The notes under the pieces: model-generated
Told to the model about the DNA's origin: nothing
Databases searched by the model: none
Seen by the model: only the letters and a program-made list of their open reading frames with translations
Made by a program: the position numbers and the translations under genes
Shown here: one piece after another, positions 1-9,209 of the stretch
Position numbering within the stretch: the stretch's first letter is position 1
Layout of the letters: each line of letters starts with the position of its first letter
Source of the DNA: Rhizaria sp. SCN 62-66
Taxonomy: Eukaryota > Rhizaria, unplaced
Assembly (NCBI GenBank): GCA_001724265.1
Contig: MEDY01000328.1
Span: 1-33,424 of the forward strand
DNA: 33,424 bases
Direction of reading: 5' to 3'

Positions 1-507
1 AAAACGAAGTGTGTATACACGAGAAACGCCACCTTTAAATCGCGACCGGCAAAAGCTGTCGACTGGAATTTTATGCAGAATGTCGACGGTAACAAATAAA
101 CGTCATGGTGGTGCGCAAATAGTTAGCAATTTCACATTGTAGTTGCGCACACGTCGACATCACCTGCTCCGCCCCCTCGGCCGGGGTTCTCAAAATATCA
201 CGATCTGCAGATCTGTGGATCAGATCCGATTTTCGGAGTCGTTAACAACTCCGCGGATAGTTCGTTACAGCAGATTTAACGACATGAATTTAGTAGAAAA
301 TGCTGTTTAGTATGATAACCTTTTATAATCCTGCTACAACCACTTGGTTTATAAGATGATTTTTCAGCCCCGTTCTCACCTCCATACTCACGTGCTTCTC
401 GCCATTTCCCCTTAGCTCTCTCGCTTCGCTCCTCAACTCGACTGAGCACTTCGGTCTTTTCCCCAGCCCCGCCACGCCCCGCGTTCTTGCGCCGCGCGCC
501 GTGCGCC
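1..507. other. Intergenic region and 5' leader of the HTTM gene
   Basis: The left part is moderately AT-rich and no open frame here looks coding. The motif TGTCGAC or CGTCGAC occurs three times, near 56, 80 and 151. A palindromic patch of GATCTGCAGATC type lies near 200-215. From about 360 the sequence becomes pyrimidine-rich, like the leaders of other genes in this window, and runs into the ATG at 508. No TATA box could be assigned with confidence. Confidence 0.5.
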
Positions 508-3500
508 ATGGGTTTTCTCTCGCGCGCCCACGGGGGCCTGCTGGCCCACTTCACCGCCGACCCCCGCGCGCTGACGCTGTTCCGCCTGCTGCTGGGCCTC
601 TACGCACTCGTCGACCTCTGCCTCCGCGTTGCCCCCTCTTCGGGCCTCGGCGTCGAGTACTATGTTTCCCGTTCCCTGCTGCCCTGGGCGCCCCTGGCCG
701 ACGACGACACCCCACACACAGGCCCCATCCACAAGGTCATGTTCTACCGCGGCCCCCTCGCGCTGCAACTCGCTCTCTTCGCCTTCCACTTCCTCGTCCT
801 GCTCTGCTTTATCCTCACCTCGCTCTTCCCGGGCCCATTGTTGCAGCGCGCGCTCGCCCGCGCCGCCCCCCGCCGCCTCACCATGGCGATATCCCCGCTC
901 CTCGCGCCCACGGTCAACGCAGCCCTCTTCTGGCTGCTCACTATCCTCATGCACGGCCGCACCGATGAGTTCAACGATGCGTCGGACAAGCTCTTCCGCA
1001 ACATCGTCATCTGGACCCCCTTTCTGCCGTACCCGCGGCTTGCGAAGCCCGCCGTGCCCGTCACCGTGGCCGCAGAGGCCTCGGAGGGAGGCTCGGCGGT
1101 CGCAGGCGCACTGACCTACCCCGCTGAGGCCGCCCCCACCGGTCTCGCCGGCCTCGCGGGCCTCTGCGACCTCTCCTCTGCGACTGCTGAGTCAGCGGTT
1201 GCGACTGAGGCCGTGGCCCGTGGCGGTGCAGGCGCTGCCGCGGGGGGCTGCGGGGTGGTCGAGTGGCCGCTGCTCACGGTCACCGTGCTGCGTCTGCTCT
1301 CCCCGCTGGCGCCGCTGCTGGGGCCGTTGGGCCGGGGCGCCAAGCGCAAGCGGCTTGCATTAGTGCACGAGCTGGCGGGCGCGGTGCTGGGCGGGAGTGA
1401 TAGCGATAACAAAAACAGTAACAATAACAACAACGACGATGATGATGCTGCTGATGCTGCATCGACTGAGACTCCTGTGACAGACAAGTCTAAGTCTAAG
1501 TCTAAGGGTAAGGGTAAGGGTGCGAAGTCTAAGGCTGTCCTCGAGTCTAAAGACGCTCTCTCAGTCACGAGTAGTGGCAGCAACACCACGTGTTTTAAGC
1601 GCTCCAGTAAGACTTCCCAGGAAGAGGGCGTGTTTGCGGCCTACGAGCGTGCAGCCGTGACCATCTCAACCAAGCCTGCGGACGTCAGCAGCGCTACCAC
1701 ATCCTCGCCCTTCTCGCGCTCGTCCCCCGCCGTTGCCGCCGCGGCCTGCGTGGGGCTGCTGACCCAAGTTTGCTTCCTCTACATCGCGCTCGCCGTGGAC
1801 CGTTGGCACCACGCCTACCAACCGTGGCTCTCGCTGGCCCGCGGCGACGCCGTGCACCACGTGCTGGGCGGCTCGCTGGCCGTCCGCCCGCTGGGGGCGG
1901 TCCTGGCGCGCCTGCCCTACATGACCTGGCTCGCGACCGTGCTGACGAACCCGCTTGAGTTCGCCTCGGGGCTCTCGCTGCTGCTGCTGCCGTCTTGCGC
2001 GATGCTGCACTCAGTTACCGCCCGCGATCGGAAGAGCTCTGCGTCGTGCTGCTCGTCGATTGTGCTAGCTCTGGCCCGCGCGGCCATGGGGGTCCGAATC
2101 GTCGCTATCAGCCTCGTGTTCGCCTTCCAGCTGAACCTGCTCGTCGCTCTGCGGCTGCCATATTTCCAGACGCTGTCTATGCTAGTCATGATCCCCTTCT
2201 TCCCCCCTGCTTGGCTCGACGCCGCCGACCGGGGACTCGCCAATCTCTATTTGTTCCTCAAGGAGGCGGAGAAGGAGCAGTACTTGGTGCCCCAGCCGCA
2301 AGACAAGCAAGAGGAAAGTAATGACAGTGGCAGTGGCAGCGTGACTCATGCTACTGCTACTGCTGATGCTGATGCTGATGCGGGTGACCTTGACGGTGAC
2401 AGTGAAAATGATGAGAATGCTCAGAGTGCGACTGGCGAGACCGGTGAGCTGCGGATGCGGAAGGCCTCTGCCAACAAGAGCAAGACGACGTCCAACAAGT
2501 CAGCTGACAAGGATACAAAGATTACCGAGACTAGGACCAGCGACGACGACGACGCCGACGACGACTGTGAGCCCACCCTAAGTGACCGTGAGCCGAGTGA
2601 CCGTGACAATCTACCCCTCCGCCCCCGCCACAGTGTCCGCTGCTCCGGCCTGCGCGCCGTGCTGCCATGGCTCATGATGTCCTACGCCCTCGCGCTCATC
2701 TGCGCCTACGACTTCAAGCTGTTCAAGCGGCTGCCCGACGACGGCGACATCGGCGAGGCCATCCGCTACAACCAGCGCTGGTTGATGTTTTCGCCCCCGC
2801 CAGACAGCTACTTCTACTGGACGGCGACTGCGCACTACACGCTTGCGCCGGGGTCGAACGCCACGGCCGACGCCAACGCTCGCTGGCCGAGGCACAAGGT
2901 GCCGCTCAGCCCCCCCTTGCGTGGGGCCGCCGCTACCACTGATAACTACAACAGGAATGACAATGGTAACACTTTGCGGACCTACGGCGAGGAGACCGAG
3001 CCTGCAACTGTGACCGCGACTGATGGCTCTGCTCCGGCGGCGGTGACGGACCTGGACGTCTTCACCCCGCCCCTGCCTTTCGACGTCTTCGCCGCCCTCC
3101 GCACCGGCCGCTGGGCCCACCCCGCCGACTTCACCGTCGCCCAGCCCTTCCTGCGCGCCGCCGCCGCGGCCGCGGCCCGCGCGCGGGGGCTGCCGCGGGC
3201 CGCGGTGCCGGCGACCCGCACGACGGCGCTGGCCATGGCGCTGTCTGCGCTCTCCCCTCTGCACAACAACAACAACGGCAACGACGGCGAGACTGATGTC
3301 GGCAACAACGGCGAGCTCGATGGGATCACTGCGAGTGACCGTGAGCAGCAACAGGGTACGCTTGACTCACCGGTTCTGCGCGTCCCGCTCGTAGCTGCCC
3401 ACGCCTTCCCGCGCATCACCGAGCTCACAGTCGCTTCCCGCCGCCCCCGCTCCCTGGCCGCCGCCACCGCGGCCACCGCCGCCGCCGCCGCCGCCGCGAA

Positions 3501-4627
3501 CGCGCTGGCCGTGACCCAGGCTTTCGCGGCCGCGGCGGCGACGGCGGCGACGGCGGCGGCGCAGCTGCGGGCGGCCAGCCCCGAGCTCGCGGCCGCCGCG
3601 GCCGAGGCGTTGGGCTCGGCCTCGGCAGCCCCGGCGGCGGCGGTTGCGGCGGTGGGAGACGATGCAGTGCCGATGGATGTGTACCCGTTCACGCGCGCGC
3701 TCTACGCGCTCCCTGCTCTCAAGCACAACGCAGAGTCTACCGCTCACAAGACCTCTAGCTCTAGCTCTAGCTCTAGTGCTGGTGGGGTAGTTGGTGCGGC
3801 GTCTGCGTCTGCGGCAGCCGCGGCGCTGGCCGAGGCGGCGCGCGCGGCTATCAAGACCCAGGCCCTGAGCAACAAACACCTTTACTACGACAGCAACAAC
3901 AACAACGACGACGACGACGATGACCACAGTAACAACGGCGATGCTTCTCTAGCTGCGACCGATAAGGGCGTTGGCAGCGTGTACTCCCGCGCCAACAACG
4001 CCAGCCTTGCGCTGGGCGGGCAGCTATGGCGCGCTTTCGAGGCCGAGACGCTGCTGCACTCGGGCGGCGACGCGCGCAGCGGCCCCCACGTCGTGCAGTC
4101 GACCGCAAAGTACGCTCCTTCACCCTCAAATGACGAAATCAAAGTCACACATATGACAGGTTATCGAAAGACTTTCTTTTTATTTTAGGTCTATTCAGAC
4201 TTGTTTACAGTAAATATTTATGCCACTATATGCTCACTTTTGGACTTTTCTATGTTTTTTTTTTTCTTCCTTCTCCCAAAGGTACGGGTCGTGGCGTCAG
4301 GAGCGCCTTTTCTGGTTGACTAACGCCGCCTTCAGCAACGACTTCAAGCGGGCCCGCCGCATCGAGTCCTTCGGCGGCCACTGGTGCGCCCTGTGGGCCA
4401 AGCACCTGCGCCGTACGGGGGTCGAGCTGCCCGCAGACGCGCAGCGTCACATCCGCTTCCGCGTGCTGACGTACCGCATCGCGCCCCCGCAGTATCCGCA
4501 GCCGCGTGACGACCACGACCCGGGGCTGCTGCAGAGGGCGGCGGCGCTGGTCGGGGCATGGTTGACGCAGGTGCCCGTCGAGCGCAGGGCGGAGGAGCTG
4601 GCGTATGACGTCGTCTACACGTGCTAA
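508..4627 (+). CDS. HTTM-domain (vitamin K gamma-carboxylase-like) polytopic membrane protein
   Basis: Two exons, 508-4109 and 4282-4627, encode about 1315 residues. The intron (4110-4281, GTACGC...CCAAAG) is AT-rich and phase 2, and it joins Lys to YGSWRQE in frame. The ATG at 508 is in good context (GCGCCATGG). An open frame runs slightly upstream but has no ATG. Membrane segments lie near residues 20-40, 85-107, 135-150, 410-435, 480-500, 527-566 and 718-735. The segment FLYIALAVDRWHHAYQPW followed by RGDAVHHVL matches the HTTM pattern of a helix, then a W, then G-x-A-V. NQRWLMFSPPPD (about 755-766) is the W-x-M-F-x-P-x-P motif after the last helix. The C-terminal exon resembles the soluble tail of bacterial HTTM proteins. 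Family members span ER or plasma membrane, and some are carboxylases. Carboxylase activity is not shown here. Long Ser/Lys/Asn/Asp/Ala inserts interrupt the core at about 180-405, 590-705 and 800-1190. Confidence 0.8.
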
Positions 4628-4636
4628 TGCCTCGGA

Positions 4637-4647
4637 AACGACGACGA

Positions 4648-4678
<31 letters not shown>
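4637..4678. repeat. (GAC)n trinucleotide microsatellite in the 3' flank
   Basis: One AAC is followed by 13 GAC/GAT triplets (one GAT, the rest GAC), 10 bp after the TAA of the HTTM gene. The tract is in phase with the upstream reading frame. Read through, it would encode Asn and a 13-residue Asp run, then a short tail ending at a TAG at 4700-4702. Confidence 0.9.
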
Positions 4679-4679
<1 letters not shown>

Positions 4680-5109
4680 TGCATACTTGTTGCAGTGTTT
4701 AGCAAAGCGCTATGAAGGAGCAAGCTGTATACGTATGATTTTGTGATGTTTTTCTTTGTTGGGATGATGTTGATGTGAAGACATCAGCATTCGCATTGCT
4801 GGACGAAGGCGCACAGCTTGGAGTGCTCACGCTTGCTTGATGGTTGGTAGTATCAGCAGAGAACTTGGATGCTTAAAGCTTAAGGTCTCACTGGACTAAA
4901 CATGGCTTTTGTATTTATACTTTTTATTTTATTTTAGTTTTTATGTTTCTATCTACTAATATATTATGTACGACTTCTTGTTTCTAATGTATTTTGCTTT
5001 CTTGAGTGTCTGTACGTCAATTCGATAAATGTCGGTGATGCTACCATTTCTCAATAGAAAGCTCTTTGATGTGCGAACATACACTTTTTCGAACAATTAA
5101 AACCCCTTC

Positions 5110-5160
5110 GTGACTTGATGTGAATTCTATTCAAGTAAATTTGAGCCGTAATCAAGTCAC
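5110..5160. repeat. Inverted repeat with perfect 10-bp arms
   Basis: GTGACTTGAT (5110-5119) and ATCAAGTCAC (5151-5160) are exact reverse complements around a 31-bp spacer. The repeat lies between two convergent genes. It could be a 3'-end hairpin or the remnant of a small inverted-repeat element. No target-site duplication was identified. Confidence 0.6.
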
Positions 5161-5551
5161 ACAGCTGGATAGTAATGAGGTGGTGTAGCTCGCTTATACG
5201 TGACTACGATGACACCAAGTGGTCTTTTTCACTATTATTGACGAGCGCATGATCTGTTGCCTCCAACAAATTATTATAGACTGTAATAAGATTGTTAAAG
5301 TTTTCTAATTGTTCGTATTTTCGCAAAATGAAGACAGTTTTTTTAAAATCTTTCGGTGAAGTGTGATAATATTACTGGTCATATGTGGCCACCTTGAGCA
5401 GTGACTGCTGACACGACGACAGCCATGTGCTCTCAGTTAGCACTGTTGCAGCATTCTCACTCAAAACTTTGCTTCCCTGCTTTACGCTCCCAATAGTCAG
5501 CACTGTAAATAGGCGCATCGCAGACGAGCAATCTCATCACACACTCCAGGA

Positions 5552-6888
5552 TCATTGGTCAACTGAAAGCTGACAGACAAGCTCATGCAACTGTTTGACT
5601 TCATCGACCACCCCAGCGCACGCCTCGTCATTGTTGACAAGTCCCGACAGCGCGGCTTCGCCATCAGCTGCAATAAAAGCTGCCAAAAACCGATTTTGAG
5701 GCTCGACAACGCCTTCGTTAGAGACCACAGAGTCTGCCCCCGCCCCAGCTTCTTCTCCGACCATGATCAGACTGCGAACAATCTTAAGCAGCCTGTTCAG
5801 CGTCTCGTCTGGTGGTGCCTCGGACAAAGCTACAGCGGTATTCAGCGCCTGAGCGCAAAACTGCACCGCACCCGAGTTGAGCAACGCTGTCGCAACGGCC
5901 ACACGGTCCCCGTTCTCTCGTGCGGGCGCGCTCAACGCACTGAGCAGCCCCCACGAGAGCTCGGCCGCGCACGTCCACTCCGTGTGCGCGACGTCGCCGT
6001 CGCGCGGTGGCGCGGGCAGGCGTGCAATAACCGCGTGCACCAGGTCCGACTCGAACACGCGGAGCACAAGCGCGGTCTCACGGCCCAACAGGTTCGACAG
6101 CAGCTGCAGTAGCTCGATGAGCGCGTTCACTTCGTCGGGCTCGAGCTCAGCAGCGCACCACTGGAGGCGCGCCAGCACGGGCGCGGTAAAGACGCGCGCA
6201 GGCGTGCCGTCGGTCAGCGCGGCGACATTACCAATGAGGCGCAGCGCGGGCGTGCGCGCCGATGGGAACTGCAGATGCTCTAGGGCCCAGTGAAACGTGC
6301 TGTTGTCACCCTCGTCCAAGAGATGGCTGAAGCGCACGCCGCGCGTTTCCGGGCGGTAAATCCGCGCCAGCGCCCATAGAGCATCAATCAACGCCTCGTA
6401 CAACTCAGGGATTTCGTGGTTGATACGCAAGCCGTGCGAGAGCAGAGGCACAAGTTGCGACACATAGCGGTACGACAGCGGCGGGCTCACATTGACAAAG
6501 TTAGAGAACGTCCAAACAAGGGTCTTGTACACATTGAAGCTGACGTTTCCGTTAACGCCGAGCGCTTGGATCATGTAAGTGCAGACACTGGCGAACGCGC
6601 CGCGCTTGCGCAGGGAGTCGACGGCCTCGCGACCTTCGCCAGCAATGTTGCCCAGGGTCCAGAGGGCGTACTCGATAGTGACGTCGGAGTAGCCGTTGTC
6701 GTCAGAGTTGCTGTTGTTGTCGTCGTCGTTGTTGCCGTCATCGTCACCGCTGTTGTTGCCGTATTTAATCACGCGGCAGAGCTTCTCGGCGACTCCGTTT
6801 TCGAGGAGAGCGGTACAACCTTCACTCGTGACTGCCAGGTTAGCAAATACCCTAAACGTCTCAGACATGCGTCCAGGTGCATCCGTGT
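5552..6888 (-). CDS. ARM-repeat protein, importin-alpha-like (5' end unresolved)
   Basis: The main exon encodes at least 438 residues from the ATG at 6868 to the stop at 5552. Repeats such as IEYALWTLGNIAGEG followed by DSLRKRGAF match the importin-alpha ARM signature (W-x-L-x-N-I-A-G, then RD/R-x-x-G). LVWTFSNFVNVSPP is the equivalent W-x-x-S-N helix of the next repeat. An Asn/Asp-rich insert sits at residues 36-61. No importin-beta-binding domain or NLS-groove WxxxN ladder is complete. The first residues already look like the middle of an ARM repeat. An AG acceptor (GTGCAG, exon from 6888) opens a frame that adds TDAPGR before Met, so the true N-terminus probably lies in upstream exons near 6990-7080. 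A role in nuclear import is inferred from the family. It could instead be a divergent ARM scaffold. Confidence 0.68.
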
Positions 6889-7999
6889 CTGCACAGTACT
6901 ATAGGGCGCGCAAAAGCCAATTCAATACGCCGTATTCGAGACATAGCCGAGTGAAGGTTGACGCGTTACCAATTGCGCTCTGCACCGAAGACTCTTGATT
7001 CCAACTAGCGAGGAAGAGAGAGATGTCAGTTCTCCGAGCGCTTTGTGGAACAAAACATAGTCGAAATGAAGGGACATGCTACCGCATAATTAATATCAGG
7101 CAATTCGCCGCGATATGCCCGATCTGTTCTTGACTGGAGCTATAAAGCAGCACCATCAAAGGAGAAGGGAGAGGAAACAGGACGAGGGGGTTAGTTTTGT
7201 CATGTTGTGCAACACAACCTTGTTACCACAAAACGAAAAGTTTTAAAGAAAGATCAAAATACGAAATATTGGTATACTGTAAAATAAGTACTACTTCATG
7301 TACACTTCAAGCTGGTTTCACGTCATGCGCGACACTCCGCAGCACTGCACGCGAAAACGTCATACCATGGAACAAAGGAGGCGTTTTGTCTTCACAGATC
7401 ACACAAAGTCTATGTTTCATATAATTGTTGACTTTCTAAAATATAACTCGTACTATTCCACACACAAATATTACTCTTATTACCACAAAACAGTCGGTGA
7501 ACGGATACGAGACAACTAATGTTCGCGTATCCAAAATCTTCCAACGGCTGTTTCGTGGTCGCAGCAACTTCGCGGTCGTTGATTGTTTGATTATGCATCG
7601 ATACATGGCAAGGTTATAAGCGATTATGATTAAAAAGCCACTGCAGTTTTATCATTTACGAGTGTCTATATAAAGCAGGTGCATATACGTTCCCAACCAC
7701 TTGGTAGCGTGTGTTCTACTGATGAGTGTATCCAAAGAGGCCAGTCGTAACTAGTGGTTTCCCACATAGCTCGGCCTCAAATCACGTGTCGGTGAGGCCA
7801 ACCTTCATAAAACACCTCCTCATCAGAGCCGCTGTACGGGCTCATGACTGCTGTGTGGCTGCCACTGTCCTTGTGGCCGTGCTTTCGCTTAAGTCAGATA
7901 ACTTGTGATGGCCACACAGCAATGTTCGCAGGCAGTGAACAAGACGAACGATCGCCATTCCGCGTTCAGCTTCGTTAGTATCCGGGCTGCGACTGTCAC
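6889..7999. other. AT-rich intergenic stretch, possible short 5' exons of the ARM gene
   Basis: Most of this is AT-rich without coding character. On the minus strand, a pyrimidine tract ending GCTAG just upstream of 7003 and a GTAACG just after TTG near 6969 could bound a 35-nt exon. Its phase fits the acceptor at 6888. A TATATAAA lies at 7667-7674 on the plus strand, but no plus-strand gene follows. The 3' flank of the cytochrome b5 gene occupies the right end. Confidence 0.4.
7849..7921. repeat. Inverted repeat with perfect 11-bp arms
   Basis: TGCTGTGTGGC (7849-7859) and GCCACACAGCA (7911-7921) are exact reverse complements. They lie 80-150 bp past the stop of the cytochrome b5 gene, so they could form a hairpin in its 3' UTR. 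Function is unknown. Confidence 0.55.
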
Positions 8000-8820
8000 T
8001 CAAAACCGCGCCTCCTGCTTCACGCCGCCGATAATGAGCGGCGACAGGATGCGAGCGGCAGAGGGGCCGTGCAGGGCTGTGAAGCGCTGCGTGGCGTCCT
8101 GGCCGGCGTAGGGCTGAAGCGCAAGACAAGCACACATGTGGGGTTACAAAAAGAAAAATGAGACAAAAAGTATTAATAACATCACAATGAGCACATTGAG
8201 CAACATAAGCCGTCGAATACAAAGCATATGGCAATCACGAGCTCGACATAGAGGCAAATTGATACAAGATCTCCAGCGTCACACAGAAGGTGATTCATGA
8301 AAATAAGCGAAATTCATTTGTTACCGGCAGCATATAGGCTAGTCCAGAAGATATCTCATGAGAAATAGAGCAATGCCGGTATGCATGGCACATTTGTTGT
8401 TGCTATAGACGTACAAGAATGGCTGCAGCACCGCCAGAGTGGGTCGTCATGAGTGACGTCACATCGACGACCTTGCCGTCGATGATCACCTGCGCGCGAA
8501 AACAAAGCAAGGCACAAAAGACCAGATAGATAAGTTAATATAGTGCACGAAAAATACCAGCAGTGGTGAAATGAAGGAAGGCAGCGTTGCTATCTTACCC
8601 AGCAGTCAGTGGCCGAGTTGTGCTGCTCGATCTCACTCTTGGTGTACATCGCCTGCGCGCGCGTGCCGAGGGGCAGGTAGGGCACGTTAAGCCCGTTCAG
8701 GGTCCCCATAGGCACGGCGGGACGAATAGACGCGGTCTGGCGCAGGACTGCAGCTGCGTTTTGTGCGGGGGCGTGCGGCATAGCGGCGGCGGGAGCGAGG
8801 GAAGCACTTGGCTGGGACAT
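8000..8820 (-). CDS. Cytochrome b5 heme-binding domain protein
   Basis: Three exons on the minus strand: 8820-8599, 8489-8415 and 8113-8000. They encode 136 residues. Both introns are phase 0 (GTAAGA...GCGCAG and GTACGT...CTTCAG). The N-terminal 56 residues are Ala/Pro-rich and probably disordered. The b5 fold follows: YTKSEIEQHNSATDCW, then VIIDGKVVDVTSLM, THSGG, AGQDATQRFTALHG and a C-terminal IIGGV. The axial heme ligands are the His in HSGG and the His in FTALHG. The usual HPGG is HSGG here. There is no C-terminal membrane anchor, so it is probably soluble. It may serve as an electron carrier or as a stand-alone domain related to those fused to reductases. Its partner cannot be inferred. 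The ATG at 8820 was chosen because the open sequence upstream is AT-rich leader. Confidence 0.85.
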
Positions 8821-9209
8821 CAGTGGGATGACTCGCAAGAAAAGCTCTACAAGTTGGGAAAAAAGGTGTTCTGCATGATGACATTTAAATAAAATAAATA
8901 AGCGCAAGTTAAAAACAATCAACAACCATTGATAATTCAAACCAGCGAATAATATGGCTACTTCACGCGTGCATAAGATGGCGCGCTCCCACTCAGTTCA
9001 TCACCAAGCTGGCCAACCACAAATGCAACTTGAAGGGCGCGAAAGAAGGATTTGTGTATTTACACAGCTACAGTAACTCCAACTGCGCCTAAACAACATT
9101 CATAACCGAAACCACATTCCATACAATAATAATTCATATCAATAATGTCCACAAAACACAACAACAACAACATCCTGTCTTATTCCTCATCAAAGACAAT
9201 ACTCTTTGT
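8821..9209. other. Intergenic region between two tandem minus-strand genes
   Basis: This holds the 5' leader and promoter of the cytochrome b5 gene and the 3' flank of the PDI-like gene. It is AT-rich, with ACAACAACAAC runs near 9160. No gene or RNA was seen. Confidence 0.5.

Larger units (their letters stand above)
4628..5551. other. Convergent intergenic region
   Basis: This lies between the ends of the HTTM (+) and ARM (-) genes. It starts with an Asp-codon-like GAC tract and then becomes AT-rich with no coding signal. It also holds an inverted repeat at 5110-5160. No RNA gene was recognised. Confidence 0.6.

Noticed and set aside
487-507. Upstream extension of the HTTM frame
   Set aside because: It would begin at TTG. 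The ATG at 508 has a good context and starts the first helix at the expected distance.
2611-3351. 246-residue minus-strand frame opposite the HTTM gene
   Set aside because: It is an Arg/Gly/Val-rich antisense shadow of GC-rich coding sequence. Similar shadows lie opposite the RCC1 and CCA genes.
7667-7674. TATATAAA as a promoter
   Set aside because: No plus-strand gene follows within a reasonable distance, and such strings are expected in AT-rich spacers.
8821-8940. Upstream Met for the cytochrome b5 gene at 8940
   Set aside because: The added residues come from AT-rich leader with no codon bias, and the ATG at 8820 opens the GC-rich coding segment.
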